DNA of 64,000 nt from Streptomyces fulvoviolaceus (GTDB lineage: Bacteria > Actinomycetota > Actinomycetes > Streptomycetales > Streptomycetaceae): positions 186,001-250,000 of the forward strand of contig NZ_JOEY01000022.1 of assembly GCF_000718165.1 (NCBI RefSeq). Direction: 5' to 3'. Each line of letters begins with the position of its first letter. Positions within the stretch are counted from its first letter, which is position 1. A program made the translations under genes and the position numbers. Under the pieces are notes generated by a model, which worked only from the letters and a program-made list of their open reading frames with translations, ran no database searches and was not told the origin of the DNA. Below, piece after piece: positions 29,636 through 38,918 of this stretch.

Positions 29636-29763
29636 GTTACGTCGGTGTTGGACAGGCTGCCCTGTCGCGCCCGTTCCCATGGTGCGGGATGCCGTCCCGT
29701 GACCGACAGCCGTGTCGGGGCCGACGAAGCCCCCGGCGAAGACCGTGGTCCGCAGGAGAGAGC

Positions 29764-29808
29764 GTGCGCATGTCCGTGATGCCCGGCGCCGCTGCCTGTC
29801 CGCCGTGA
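29764..29808 (+). CDS. Possible 14-residue leader peptide before sulP
   Basis: A short reading frame, V-R-M-S-V-M-P-G-A-A-A-C-P-P-stop, starts at GTG 29764 directly after CAGGAGAGAGC, a better ribosome site than any other in the SulP upstream region. The Cys near its end and the hairpin 64 bases downstream suggest a cysteine-sensing leader peptide controlling the SulP transporter. Expression is unproven and the frame could be chance. Confidence 0.35.
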   Translation: MRMSVMPGAAACPP

Positions 29809-29871
29809 CCCTTCGCCCCCGAGCAGCGTCCGATTCCCTCGCGGGTCGCCCGGCTGCCGCCCCCTGACTTC

Positions 29872-29892
29872 GGTCCGCGCCGGTCGCGGACC
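29872..29892 (+). other. Hairpin just before the sulP start
   Basis: GGTCCGCG (29872-29879) pairs perfectly with CGCGGACC (29885-29892) around a 5-base loop, ending 6 bases before the proposed SulP ATG. It could act as an attenuator or hide the ribosome site. Apart from this, the MerR palindrome and the leader frame, I see nothing in 29560-29898. Confidence 0.4.
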
Positions 29893-29898
29893 TCATGG

Positions 29899-31488
29899 AT
29901 GGCCGCCCCGGCCCTCTGTTCCTTCCTGCGCGCCCGCCGTGATGCCGGGTGGGCCCGAGCACGACAGGTTCCTCTCGCCTTGTCCTCCTCCGCACTGTCC
30001 CCGGCCGCCTGGCTGCGCGGCTCCCGACGCCCGTCCTGGCTGTCCGACCCGAAGGTGCTGCGCACCGAGGTGCTGGCCGGCCTCGTGGTCGCCCTCGCCC
30101 TGATCCCTGAGGCGATCTCGTTCTCGATCATCGCCGGCGTCGACCCGGCCATCGGCCTGTTCGCCTCGTTCACGATGGCCGTCACCATCGCGATCGTCGG
30201 CGGCCGCCCGGCCATGATCTCCGCGGCCACCGGTGCCGTCGCCCTGGTCATCGCCCCGCTGAATCGCGAGCACGGCTTCGGCTACCTGGTCGCGGCCGTG
30301 ATCCTGGCCGGCGTGTTCCAGATCGTCCTCGGCGCGCTCGGGGTGGCCAAGCTGATGCGGTTCGTGCCGCGCAGCGTGATGGTCGGCTTCGTCAACTCCC
30401 TCGCCATCCTCATCTTCATGGCGCAGGTACCGGAGATGACGGACGTGCCCTGGCCGGTGTATCCGATGATCGCCGCAGGTCTGGCACTGATGGTGTTCTT
30501 CCCGAGGGTCACCAAGGTGATCCCGGCGCCGCTGGTGTCCATCGTCATCCTCACCGTCATCACCCTCGCGGCCGGCATCGCGGTCCCGACCGTGGGCGAC
30601 AAGGGTGACCTGCCGTCCGCGCTGCCCGTGCCGGGCCTGCCGGACGTACCGTTCACCCTGGACACCCTCACCACCATCGCCCCGTACGCGCTCGCCATGG
30701 CCCTGGTCGGTCTGATGGAGTCGCTGATGACGGCCAAGCTGGTCGACGAGATCACCGACACCCACTCCTCCAAGACCCGCGAATCCGTCGGCCAGGGCGT
30801 CGCCAACATCGTCACCGGCTTCTTCGGCGGCATGGGCGGCTGCGCCATGATCGGCCAGACGATGATCAACGTACGGGTCTCCGGGGCCCGCACCCGCCTG
30901 TCGACGTTCCTGGCGGGCGCGCTCCTGATGGTGCTGTGCATCGTCTTCGGGCCGGTCGTCTCCGACATCCCCATGGCCGCCCTGGTCGCGGTGATGGTCA
31001 TGGTGTCGTTCGCGACCTTCGACTGGCATTCCATCGCCCCGAAGACGCTGAAGCGGATGCCGGCCGGGGAGATCACCGTCATGGTGATCACCGTCGCGTG
31101 TGTGGTCGCCACCCACAACCTCGCCATCGGAGTCGTCGTCGGCTCGATCACCGCGATGGTCATCTTCGCCAAGCGCGTCGCCCACCTCGCCGAGGTCACC
31201 GCCGTCACCGACCCCGACGGCACCACGGTCGTCTACCGGGTCACGGGCGAGCTGTTCTTCGCCTCCTCCAACGACCTCGTCGGCCAGTTCAGCTACGCCA
31301 CCGACCCCGACAAGGTCGTCATCGACCTGTCCGCCGCCCATATCTGGGACGCCTCCTCGGTCGCCGCTCTGGACGCCATCGAGACCAAGTACGCCCAGCG
31401 CGGCAGGACCGTCGAGATCATCGGCCTGAACCAGCCCAGCGCCCGGATCCACGAGACGCTCAGCGGCGAACTCGCCGGCGGCCACTGA
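29899..31488 (+). CDS. SulP-family inorganic anion transporter with STAS domain
   Basis: About 529 residues. Ten or more membrane helices start at VLRTEVLAGLVVALALIPEA, the SulP entry motif; GFVNSLAILIFMAQ and GGMGGCAMIGQTMINV are further conserved segments. A cytoplasmic STAS domain ends the protein (VVIDLSAAHIWDASSVAALD). It is expected to import sulfate, bicarbonate or a similar anion; the substrate is not determined by these motifs. The start is uncertain: ATG 29899 has no ribosome site, and TTG 29979 would also give a normal N-terminus. MerR control from the divergent gene is likely. Confidence 0.85.
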   Translation: MAAPALCSFLRARRDAGWARARQVPLALSSSALSPAAWLRGSRRPSWLSDPKVLRTEVLAGLVVALALIPEAISFSIIAGVDPAIGLFASFTMAVTIAIVGGRPAMISAATGAVALVIAPLNREHGFGYLVAAVILAGVFQIVLGALGVAKLMRFVPRSVMVGFVNSLAILIFMAQVPEMTDVPWPVYPMIAAGLALMVFFPRVTKVIPAPLVSIVILTVITLAAGIAVPTVGDKGDLPSALPVPGLPDVPFTLDTLTTIAPYALAMALVGLMESLMTAKLVDEITDTHSSKTRESVGQGVANIVTGFFGGMGGCAMIGQTMINVRVSGARTRLSTFLAGALLMVLCIVFGPVVSDIPMAALVAVMVMVSFATFDWHSIAPKTLKRMPAGEITVMVITVACVVATHNLAIGVVVGSITAMVIFAKRVAHLAEVTAVTDPDGTTVVYRVTGELFFASSNDLVGQFSYATDPDKVVIDLSAAHIWDASSVAALDAIETKYAQRGRTVEIIGLNQPSARIHETLSGELAGGH

Positions 31489-31508
31489 CCGGCGTACACG
31501 CACGACCT

Positions 31509-31540
31509 AGGGCCGCGGAGACACCACTCCCCGCGGCCCT
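31509..31540 (+). terminator. Hairpin after sulP
   Basis: AGGGCCGCGG (31509-31518) pairs perfectly with CCGCGGCCCT (31531-31540) 20 bases past the stop. There is no strong T-run. Confidence 0.65.
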
Positions 31541-31680
31541 CTCCCCTTCCCGCACCGGATCCCGCCGGACCCCGTGGAGCGCAAGCTCCATGTGCTACCG
31601 CCGGAACCGCAGAGAGTTCGCCGTCGCTCTACGCCCGACGCAGCAAGTCGGCGAATGCGGCCGCCAGGCGGTTCAGGCCG

Positions 31681-31932
31681 GTGATCTCGACGGACGCCGG
31701 GAATCGGGGTCCGCCACGACCTGACGACGCGGGAGAACCGCCGCCTGTCCGTGGTCGCCCATCGCGACGGCCAGCGGACGATCAGCGCCTACCGCAAGGA
31801 CGGCCCGGACGCGTGCTCTCGTGCGGCTCCGAACTCGGCGAGTGGTTCTGCCGCCAGGCCATGCAGGCCCGGCGCCTCGACGAGGCGCGGGGCGGGAGCA
31901 GTTGGGCCGACGGCCTCGAGTCCACCCGCTGA
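31681..31932 (+). pseudogene. Broken TrkA-C type antiporter regulatory subunit
   Basis: In one frame from 31700 the DNA reads GIGVRHDLTTRENRRLSVVA then HRDGQRTISAYRKDGPDAC, which matches the small regulatory subunits (TrkA-C/RCK-C) of cation:proton antiporters. The expected start, GTG 31681 with VISTDA, is one base out of frame, and the C-terminal half does not recover the family. No antiporter gene follows. I take it as a frameshifted relic. The stretch 31541-31680 holds nothing else recognisable. Confidence 0.5.
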
Positions 31933-31933
31933 C

Positions 31934-32515
31934 TCAGCCCGTCCTCCACCCCCGCCGGGTGTCGATCCGCTCCCACTCCGCAGCCCACTGCGCCAGACGC
32001 CGCTGTTCCAGCCTCAGCCGTACGACCCAGCCGGCGCCCAGCACCGCCCCACCCGCACCCACCGCCGCCAGCACGCCACCTGCGACCGCGTGCAGCCGGG
32101 TCTCCCCGTCGGTCAGGGGCTCCGCCGTGATGTGGCCGTTCGCGTCCGCCCACACGGTGACCGTGCTCCCGGCCCGGGTCCCGGACGGCACCCTGGCTTC
32201 GTCCGTGTACGTCGAACCGTCCGGCTCAGTCCAGCGCACCGTGGCCCACATCCGGTAATCGGTCGTCGCACGCGCGGGCACGCGGTCCTTGTCGTCCTCG
32301 ACGCGCACAGCCGAGACCTCATGCACCTGCGCCCGCTGCCGCTCGGCCGCCGCCTCGACCGCGTCCGCCGTCGCCAGGCCCACGAGCAGGCCGCCGACCA
32401 GAGCGAACACCCACCCGGCGAGGACGATCCACGCCTCGACGAGGTCGCTGCGCCGCCGCAGCGGATTGCTCCGCCACCGCCACAGGCGCACCCTCCGACA
32501 CTGTGACGCCGCCAT
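31934..32515 (-). CDS. Rv1733c-like membrane protein
   Basis: A 193-residue protein with two membrane helices (VEAWIVLAGWVFALVGGLLV near residue 25; AVAGGVLAAVGAGGAVLGAG near 150) framing an extracytoplasmic beta domain (YRMWATVRWTEPDGSTYTDE; GTRAGSTVTVWADANGHITA). This is the layout of the actinobacterial Rv1733c family, of unknown function. The N-terminus begins with several Arg. AGGGGGT lies 8 bases before the ATG. It diverges from the CBS gene across 153 bp. Confidence 0.75.
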   Translation of the reverse strand: MAASQCRRVRLWRWRSNPLRRRSDLVEAWIVLAGWVFALVGGLLVGLATADAVEAAAERQRAQVHEVSAVRVEDDKDRVPARATTDYRMWATVRWTEPDGSTYTDEARVPSGTRAGSTVTVWADANGHITAEPLTDGETRLHAVAGGVLAAVGAGGAVLGAGWVVRLRLEQRRLAQWAAEWERIDTRRGWRTG

Positions 32516-32668
32516 CGGCCGACACCCCCTAGTGAGCACCGGGAGCACACCTTCCAGTGTGCTCCCGGCGGAACGCGCCGCGTATGGTTCGCGTCGACGT
32601 TCTGGGCCTCGGCCCTCGCGGGTACGACGCCGGCCACAGGTACGTTTCCCGCAGCCGAGGAGCCCGCC

Positions 32669-33170
32669 GTGCGCGCCCGTGACCTGGCGGTCGGATACGA
32701 GACGGTGAGCGTCGACAGCGATGCGCTGGACGCGGCCCGGCTGATGGCCGAGCACCGGTCGCCGGGCTGGCTCGTGCCGGACGAAACGGGGTAAGCCGAA
32801 GGCGATCCTGCCCGCTTCCCAGATGGTCAAGGTGCTGGTGCCCGCGTACCTCGTCGAGGACCCGACGCTTGCCGCGGTCGTCGACGAGAAGCACGCCGAC
32901 CGGCTGTGCGAGGCGCCGGCGGGCCGCAGCGTGGGGGACTGCCTGCCCGGCAAGGCCGAGCCCCCGCCGATCGCCGACCCCGACGACACCGCGCTGGAGG
33001 TGGCCGCGCTGATGGCCCGGGTCCGCAGCCCGCTGGTGGCGCCGGCGCAGAAGGACAAGTCCGGGCCGGGAGGGCGGGAGAAAGGGCGCACACACCTGCT
33101 CGGCGTGATCACCACCTCGCACCAGCTGCATGAGCTGCTCGGTGCCACGGGGCCGTCGAATCCGGCCTGA
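32669..33170 (+). pseudogene. Frameshifted CBS-domain protein
   Basis: The first part, from GTG 32669 (GAGGAG 7 bases upstream), reads MRARDLAVGYETVSVDSDAL then DAARLMAEHRSPGWLVPDET and stops at TAA 32792-32794. Skipping one T after the G-run ACGGGG lets the frame continue KPKAILPASQMVKVLVPAYL through a second CBS segment ending ITTSHQLHELL at 33170. The joined product of about 166 residues is a normal CBS-pair protein. One extra base explains the break: either a real mutation, a slippage site or a read error. Confidence 0.65.
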
Positions 33171-33198
33171 CCGGCTGCCGGCGCCGCGCGTGCAGGGG

Positions 33199-33507
33199 CT
33201 ACCCCGGGCCGGAAGCCCGAAGGATCCCGCGCGCGGCACGACTCGCTGTCGATCCGTCGGCCCAGGCTCTCCAGTACCGGCATGCCGTACCGCAGGACCG
33301 CCGGGCCCCCTGTTCGAGACGGTGCCACAGCAGGGGATCGGCGGCCAGGACCCGCGGGTCCAGCTCCACCCGGCCGCCGGACGTGTCGCTCAGCACCAGC
33401 CGCTGCGCGGCCCCCTCGGCCATCCGCACGGCAACCAGACGGTCGGTCCGCACCCCGCGTTGGGTCAGCAGCCCGCGAGCGTCGAGCCCGCCGTCGGCCG
33501 CGCTCAC
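33199..33507 (-). CDS. Small hypothetical protein, possibly frameshifted
   Basis: A 102-residue frame, LLTQRGVRTDRLVAVRMAEG then RLVLSDTSGGRVELDPRVLA. The first 75 residues look like a real globular protein. Near 33295 a neighbouring frame gives a more protein-like continuation (LRYGMPVLESLGRRIDSESC), so the 3' end may be shifted. I do not recognise the family. Confidence 0.35.
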   Translation of the reverse strand: MSAADGGLDARGLLTQRGVRTDRLVAVRMAEGAAQRLVLSDTSGGRVELDPRVLAADPLLWHRLEQGARRSCGTACRYWRAWADGSTASRAARGILRASGPG

Positions 33508-33583
33508 CCTCGACGTCTTACGGAGTGATGACGTGCCGGGCGGGTCACGGGGTCCGGCACGGTCGCGGACCTAGCGTGGCGGT

Positions 33584-34585
33584 ATGCGTGTACTGGTCAC
33601 CGGCGGTGCCGGGTTCATCGGGTCCCATGTCGTCGACGCGTTGCAGGCTCACGGGCACGAACCCGTCGTGTACGACGTACGGGAGAACCCGGCCGCCGAC
33701 GTGCGCGACCCCGTGGCCGTCGCCCGAGCGCTGGCCGGCGTCGACGCCGTCTGTCACCAGGCGGCGATGGTCGGGCTCGGCGACGGGGTCGCCGACGCGG
33801 CGGAGTACGTCTCCCGCAACGACCTCGGCACCGCCGTTCTGCTGGCCGCCATGGCCGAAGCGGGCGTACGGCGGCTCGTCCTGGCCGGGTCGATGGTCGT
33901 GTACGGGGAGGGCCGGTACGAGTGTCCGCGGCACGGGGTGGTGCGGCCGGGGCCCCGGGACGTCGCGGATCTGGACGCGGGCCGGTTCGAACCGGCCTGC
34001 CCGGTGTGCGGGACGGAGCTCTCCCCCGGGCTGGTCGGCGAGGACGCTCCCGCCGATCCCCGCAACGTGTACGCCACGACCAAGCTCGCGCAGGAGCACC
34101 TGGCGGCCGCCTGGGCCAGGGTGACGGACGGGCAGGCCGTGTCGCTGCGCTACCACAACGTGTACGGACCCCGGATGCCCCGCGACACCCCGTACGCCGG
34201 CGTCGCCTCCTTCTTCCGCTCCGCGCTGGCCCGGGGCGAGGCCCCGCGGGTCTTCGAGGACGGGCGGCAGCGGCGGGACTTCGTCCACGTACGGGACGTG
34301 GCCGCCGCCAACGTGACCGCGCTGGAGGCCGGGACACGTGGTGGTGCGCTGACGGCCTACAACACCGGCAGCGGTGAACCGCACACCGTCGGCGAGATGG
34401 CCCGCGCGCTGGCCGCCGCGCACGGCGGGCCCGAGCCCCTCGTCACCGGCGAGTACCGGCTGGGCGACGTCCGGCACATCACCGCGGACTCCGCACGGCT
34501 GCGGGCCGAGCTGGGCTGGAAGCCGCAGGTCGGTTTCGAGGAGGGCATGGCGGAATTCGCGCGGGCCGGAATCCAGGGCGCATAG
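33584..34585 (+). CDS. NAD-dependent sugar-nucleotide epimerase/dehydratase with CxxH/CxxC insert
   Basis: A 333-residue extended SDR. GGAGFIG (residues 7-13) binds NAD; Ser103, Tyr163 and Lys167 form the catalytic set. An insert at residues 114-142 carries Cys114, His117, Cys139 and Cys142, a likely zinc site like that seen in dTDP-L-rhamnose 4-epimerase relatives. It should interconvert nucleotide sugars for surface glycans. The ATG at 33584 directly begins the Rossmann strand. It opens a set of genes of envelope-glycosylation type but is separated from them by a convergent two-component system. Confidence 0.8.
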   Translation: MRVLVTGGAGFIGSHVVDALQAHGHEPVVYDVRENPAADVRDPVAVARALAGVDAVCHQAAMVGLGDGVADAAEYVSRNDLGTAVLLAAMAEAGVRRLVLAGSMVVYGEGRYECPRHGVVRPGPRDVADLDAGRFEPACPVCGTELSPGLVGEDAPADPRNVYATTKLAQEHLAAAWARVTDGQAVSLRYHNVYGPRMPRDTPYAGVASFFRSALARGEAPRVFEDGRQRRDFVHVRDVAAANVTALEAGTRGGALTAYNTGSGEPHTVGEMARALAAAHGGPEPLVTGEYRLGDVRHITADSARLRAELGWKPQVGFEEGMAEFARAGIQGA

Positions 34586-34622
34586 GGCCCCGGGGGGACC
34601 GGACCGGTGGTGTTGCCCGCCT

Positions 34623-35741
34623 TCAGGAAGCGGCGGCGGGCAGCACCACCTCGAAGCGGCAACCGCCGGGGATGTTGCGTACGGTGGCCCGCCCGTGGTG
34701 GGCCTCCACGATCCCCCGCACGATGGCGAGGCCCAGCCCCGCGCCTGCCGGTGGTGTCCGGGCGTGGGTGCCGCGCCAGCCGGTGTCGAAGACGCGCGGC
34801 AGGTCCTCTTCGGGAATGCCGCCGCAGCCGTCCGTCACCGACACCACCACGCCCTCCGGCGAGCGCTCGGCGGCGACCGCGACCGTGCCGTCGGCGGGGG
34901 TCCGGCGGATCGCGTTGACCAGCAGGTTTCCGAGGACCCGGCTCATCTCCTTGCCGTCGACCTCGACCGGGACCGCCGCCACCCGGTCGCCGACCAGCCG
35001 CACACCGTACTCGCGGGCGAGCGGGTCGACGCCCGCGAGCGCGTCGCCGATCAGGTCGTACAGCGAGATCCGGGTGCAGCTCAGGGGCAGGGTTCCCGCG
35101 TGGATGCGGGAGAGCTCGAAGAGGTCTCCGACCATGTCGTTGAGGCGCTCGACCTCGGTGCGGATCTGCCTGAGGTAGCGGTCGGGGTCGGTGGCGACGC
35201 CGTCCTCCAGCGCCTCGGACATGGCGCGCAGACCGGCGAGCGGGGTGCGCAGGTCGTGGGAGATCCAGGCGACGAGTTCGCGACGGGAGGTCTCCAACGC
35301 GCGTTCGCGGTCGCGGGATTCGGCGAGCTTCGCGCTGGTGGCCGCCAACTCGTCGCTGAGCGCCTGCAGTTCGGCGGTGGCCGGGCCGTCGGGGGCCGTG
35401 AAAGCGCCTCCGTCGCCGAACGAGCGGGCGGCGACGGCGAGTTCGCGGCTGCGGGCGACGACCCAGCGGCCCAGCAGCAGTGCGATGGCCAGGGAGACCA
35501 CGGCGGCCATCGCGACGACCGTCGTCACGACACTCAGGTCGTGTCCGGACAGGAACATCGCCTGCGCCACGGCCAGCGTGCCGGCGAGCATCGCGGTGAC
35601 AGCGACCGCGGCCACCACGGTCAGGGACACGGTGAGCGAGCGGCGGCGCAGCAGCCACAGTGCGGCGGCCCCGAGGAGTCCGGCCGCGACCGCGCCGAGG
35701 AAGGCGAACAGGGCGATGAGCAGGGTGTCGCGCACCTTCAC
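34623..35741 (-). CDS. Sensor histidine kinase
   Basis: A 372-residue membrane kinase with about four N-terminal helices ([38 protein letters not shown]; further helix near residue 80), a HAMP-like linker, the H-box [11 protein letters not shown]-box LLVNAIRR, and ATP lid [18 protein letters not shown]. There is hardly any extracytoplasmic loop, so the signal is probably sensed within or near the membrane. Its GTG overlaps the response regulator stop (GTGA). Confidence 0.92.
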   Translation of the reverse strand: MKVRDTLLIALFAFLGAVAAGLLGAAALWLLRRRSLTVSLTVVAAVAVTAMLAGTLAVAQAMFLSGHDLSVVTTVVAMAAVVSLAIALLLGRWVVARSRELAVAARSFGDGGAFTAPDGPATAELQALSDELAATSAKLAESRDRERALETSRRELVAWISHDLRTPLAGLRAMSEALEDGVATDPDRYLRQIRTEVERLNDMVGDLFELSRIHAGTLPLSCTRISLYDLIGDALAGVDPLAREYGVRLVGDRVAAVPVEVDGKEMSRVLGNLLVNAIRRTPADGTVAVAAERSPEGVVVSVTDGCGGIPEEDLPRVFDTGWRGTHARTPPAGAGLGLAIVRGIVEAHHGRATVRNIPGGCRFEVVLPAAAS

Positions 35742-36460
35742 TCCCCTCCCGGACCGAAGCGGTAGCCCACGCCCCACACCGTCTGGATCAGGCGCGGCCG
35801 GGCCGGATCGTCCTCGACCTTGCCGCGCAGCCGGCGCACGTGGACGGTGACGGTGGACAGGTCGCCGAAGTCCCAGCCCCACACCTGGTGCATCAGGTCC
35901 TCGCGGCCGTACACCCGTCCCGGGTTCCGCAGGAAGAAGGCGAGCAGGTCGAACTCGCGGAGGGTGAGGGCGAGTTCCGTGCCGTTCTTGGTGGCACGGC
36001 GGGCAACGGGATCCACGGCCAGACCGGCCGCGCTCAGCAGGCGGGTGCCGGTGGCGGGCCCGGTGCGGCGCAGCACCGACTCCACCCGCAGGACGAGTTC
36101 GCGCGGGCTGAAGGGCTTGGTGACGTAGTCGTCGGCCCCGACCTCCAGGCCGAGGATGCGGTCGTCCTCGTCGCCGCGCGCGGTGAGCATGATGACCGGG
36201 ACCGGTCCGTGGTCGCGCATCCGGCGGCACACCTCCAGGCCGTCCATGCCGGGCAGCATCAGGTCCAGCACCACCAGGTCCGGCCAGTGCACGGCGGCCC
36301 TGGTCAGGGCCGTGGGGCCGTCGTCGGCCCGGTCGACGGTGTATCCGGCCCGGTCCAGGTATCCGGCGACGACCTCCGCGACCGTGGGGTCGTCGTCGAC
36401 GACCAGGACCCGGGCGGCTCCGGCCTGCGAGGACTCGGAGGACTCGTACGGCTGCTGCAT
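35738..36460 (-). CDS. OmpR-family response regulator
   Basis: A 240-residue regulator: receiver domain with acidic pocket VVDDD, phospho-acceptor Asp66 ([12 protein letters not shown]) and Lys in TKPFSPREL, then a winged helix with [20 protein letters not shown] and [16 protein letters not shown]. It is coupled to the kinase downstream by a GTGA overlap. It diverges from the GT2 operon 112 bp away, a natural target. Confidence 0.93.
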   Translation of the reverse strand: MQQPYESSESSQAGAARVLVVDDDPTVAEVVAGYLDRAGYTVDRADDGPTALTRAAVHWPDLVVLDLMLPGMDGLEVCRRMRDHGPVPVIMLTARGDEDDRILGLEVGADDYVTKPFSPRELVLRVESVLRRTGPATGTRLLSAAGLAVDPVARRATKNGTELALTLREFDLLAFFLRNPGRVYGREDLMHQVWGWDFGDLSTVTVHVRRLRGKVEDDPARPRLIQTVWGVGYRFGPGGE

Positions 36461-36572
36461 GCGTCCAGCGTCGCACCGCGCTGCCCGCGGTGGCCCCCAC
36501 GGCCCTCGACGTCCCTGTTTCGTAAGGAGCTGGAGTCCGGTATATCCCGTTCGCGTTCGTAGGGTGACAGTC

Positions 36573-37253
36573 GTGACCACCGACATGAACACAGTGGATG
36601 TCGTGCTCCCCTGCCTCGACGAGGCCGAGGCCCTCCCCTGGGTCCTGGCCCGCATCCCGGCCGGCTGGCGTGCCCTCGTCGTCGACAACGGCTCCATCGA
36701 CGGCTCCGCGGACATCGCCCGCACACTCGGCGCGACGGTCGTGCACGAGCCCCGCCGGGGTTTCGGCGCCGCCTGCCACGCCGGGCTCACCGCGGCCACC
36801 GCCGACGTCGTCTGCTTCTGCGACTGCGACGCCTCCCTCGACCCGGCCCTGCTCGTGCCCTTCGTACGGGAAGTGCGAGAGGGCGCCGCCGACCTCGTAC
36901 TCGGGCGAAGGCGGCCGAGCGGTCGCGGTACGTGGCCCGCGCATGCCCGCGCCGGCAACCTCGCGCTCGCCCGGCTGCTGCGCCGCCGCACCGGCCTGCG
37001 CCTGCACGACCTCGGCCCCCTGCGTGCCGCCCGCCGCGAGCCCTTGCTCGCCCTCGGCCTCACCGACCGGCGCAGCGGCTACCCCCTGCAGATGGTGGTC
37101 CGCGCCGCCGACGCGGGCTGGCGGATCACCGAGCGCGACGTCCCCTACCTGCCCCGGGCGGGCGCTTCCAAGGTGACGGGCACCTGGCGCGGTACCTGGC
37201 AGGCGGTGCGGGACATGAGCCGCGTACTGGCCGACGGGGGGACCGTACGGTGA
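36573..37253 (+). CDS. Family 2 glycosyltransferase (polyprenyl-phosphate sugar type)
   Basis: A 226-residue soluble GT-A enzyme: [20 protein letters not shown] at the start, [14 protein letters not shown] for nucleotide binding, and the metal-binding [12 protein letters not shown]. No membrane helices follow, so it probably loads a sugar onto a polyprenyl phosphate as dolichyl-P-mannose synthases do. GTG 36573 is preferred, with TAGGGTGA upstream. Its stop overlaps the next start (GTGA), and that gene overlaps the methyltransferase, forming a tight three-gene unit. Confidence 0.82.
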   Translation: MTTDMNTVDVVLPCLDEAEALPWVLARIPAGWRALVVDNGSIDGSADIARTLGATVVHEPRRGFGAACHAGLTAATADVVCFCDCDASLDPALLVPFVREVREGAADLVLGRRRPSGRGTWPAHARAGNLALARLLRRRTGLRLHDLGPLRAARREPLLALGLTDRRSGYPLQMVVRAADAGWRITERDVPYLPRAGASKVTGTWRGTWQAVRDMSRVLADGGTVR

Positions 37254-37867
37254 CCACGCTGCTCGTCATTGCCAAGGAACCGCTGCCGGGCCGGGTCAAG
37301 ACGCGGCTCACCCCACCGTTCACCCCGCGGGAAGCCGCGGCGCTGGCGGAGGCCGCCCTCACGGACAGCCTGCTCGCCGTGGCGGCCACCCCCGCGACCC
37401 GCCGCGTCCTCGTGCTGGACGGCACCCCCGGCCCCTGGCTCCCGCCCGGCTTCGACGTCGTACGACAGTGCGCGGGCGGTCTCGACGCACGGCTCGCGGA
37501 CGCCTTCGCCGCGTGCGTCGGGCCGGCCCTGCTGATCGGCATGGACACCCCGCAGGTGACGCCTCAGCTGCTCACCGTGGACTTCGCCGACTGCGACGCG
37601 TACTTCGGGCCCGCCGAGGACGGCGGCTTCTGGGCCCTCGGGCTGGCCGATCCGGACCCCGCCCTGCTGCGGGGCGTTCCCATGTCGACGCCGGTCACCG
37701 GGGCCGTGCAGCGGGAGCGGCTCGTCGGCGCGGGGCTGCGGGTGCGGGACCTGCCCCGGCTGCGGGACGTCGACATCGCTGCCGACGCCCATGCCGTCGC
37801 CGCACTGGCCCCCCACGGGCGATTCGCCGCGCAGCTCGCCCGGTGCACGGCGGCGACGCACCGATGA
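37250..37867 (+). CDS. DUF2064 / selenodomain-associated glycosyltransferase-like protein
   Basis: A 205-residue nucleotidyl/glycosyltransferase-fold protein. [20 protein letters not shown] is the DUF2064 signature, and [12 protein letters not shown] plus [12 protein letters not shown] give the conserved acidic and Gly-rich motifs. Family members pair with GT2 enzymes; the donor is not known. It is coupled on both sides by 4-base overlaps. Confidence 0.82.
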   Translation: MTTLLVIAKEPLPGRVKTRLTPPFTPREAAALAEAALTDSLLAVAATPATRRVLVLDGTPGPWLPPGFDVVRQCAGGLDARLADAFAACVGPALLIGMDTPQVTPQLLTVDFADCDAYFGPAEDGGFWALGLADPDPALLRGVPMSTPVTGAVQRERLVGAGLRVRDLPRLRDVDIAADAHAVAALAPHGRFAAQLARCTAATHR

Positions 37868-38604
37868 GCACGGCCACGTGGGCCACCGCCGACCCCTACA
37901 CCACCGCCTTGCGCGCCGGCCGCGGCCCGCTGTTCCTGCGCCGCGCCGACGGCTGGCTGCTGCCGCTGGAGGTGGAACGCTGGTGCGCCCGGGCCGACCG
38001 GGTCGACCTGGACGTACTGGACCGCTGCGAGGGCGCCGTACTGGACGTCGGCTGCGGACCGGGGCGGCTGGTCGCGGAACTCGCCGCCCGGAGCCGGACC
38101 GTCCTGGGCATCGACGTCAGCGCGACCGCCGTCGACCGCACCGTGCGGCTCGGCGGCCCGGCACTGCGGCGCTCGGTCTTCGAGCCGCTGCCCGGCGAGG
38201 GCCGCTGGGGCACGGTCCTGCTCATGGACGGCAACGTCGGCATCGGCGGCGATCCGTGCGCCCTGCTGGACCGCGCGGCACAAGTCCTCGCCCCCGGCGG
38301 CCTGTTGATTGCCGAGACCTCGCCGGTGGACGTCGATGAGCGTGCCGAGGTGCAGGTCGTCGACATCACCCTCACGCCGAGCGGCGCCTTCCCCTGGGCG
38401 CGGCTCGGCACCCCGGCCCTGCTGCGGTACGCGGACCGGACGAGGTGGCGTGCCGTCGATCAGTGGGCGACCGGCGGCCGCCGCTTCCTCGCCCTGCGCA
38501 GCCGCAGCGCCAGCAGCAGTGCCGAGGCGCCGGACAACACGGCGGTGATCAGCAGCCAGCGGGCGAGGAAGCCGTCCGGCGACAGCCCCGTCGCCGACCG
38601 GTAG
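37864..38604 (+). CDS. Class I SAM-dependent methyltransferase
   Basis: A protein of up to 246 residues. Motif I is VLDVGCGPGRLVAELAARSR, motif II GIDVSATAVDRT, motif IV VLLMDGNVGIGGDP and post-motif APGGLLIAETS. The natural end of the fold is near FLALRSR (about residue 212). The remaining 34 residues run through the 145-bp overlap with the convergent membrane gene and look unstructured. Its start overlaps the DUF2064 stop (ATGA). Confidence 0.82.
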   Translation: MSTATWATADPYTTALRAGRGPLFLRRADGWLLPLEVERWCARADRVDLDVLDRCEGAVLDVGCGPGRLVAELAARSRTVLGIDVSATAVDRTVRLGGPALRRSVFEPLPGEGRWGTVLLMDGNVGIGGDPCALLDRAAQVLAPGGLLIAETSPVDVDERAEVQVVDITLTPSGAFPWARLGTPALLRYADRTRWRAVDQWATGGRRFLALRSRSASSSAEAPDNTAVISSQRARKPSGDSPVADR

Positions 38605-38918
38605 CGCCGGTCCACCGTCCCGCTGATCAGCGGGAACCACACCAGCAGGAGCAGACCGGAGAGGGCGGCCGGGACGCGGACGTACAGCACCCACTCGCGG
38701 TGCCCGGCCGCACCCAGCCCCCGTACGACGGCCCGGTCCGCCACCGCGTACAGGGGCAGCAGGACGAGGTCGTGCAGCAGCGCGGCCCCCACGAACCACA
38801 GCGCCACGCCGAACCAGTCGTCGGCGAGGAGACGCACACCCGCATAGGCGGCAAGCGCGAACGAGGCGGCGAGCAGGAGGAGTTGGAAGGGGCTGCCGAC
38901 AGGGATCCGCGGTCGCAT
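38460..38918 (-). CDS. Small four-helix membrane protein
   Basis: A 152-residue protein with four hydrophobic helices (FQLLLLAASFALAAYAGVRL; FGVALWFVGAALLHDLVLLP; VPAALSGLLLLVWFPLIS; RWLLITAVLSGASALLLALR) and a basic tail. I do not recognise the family. It is translationally coupled (ATGA) to the molybdopterin oxidoreductase upstream, so it may anchor or assist it. Its last 145 bases overlap the convergent methyltransferase. Confidence 0.7.
   Translation of the reverse strand: MRPRIPVGSPFQLLLLAASFALAAYAGVRLLADDWFGVALWFVGAALLHDLVLLPLYAVADRAVVRGLGAAGHREWVLYVRVPAALSGLLLLVWFPLISGTVDRRYRSATGLSPDGFLARWLLITAVLSGASALLLALRLRRARKRRPPVAH

Noticed and set aside
29899..29978. TTG 29979 as the true SulP start
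   Set aside because: Not excluded, but no ribosome site favours it, so the longer ATG start was kept and the doubt recorded.
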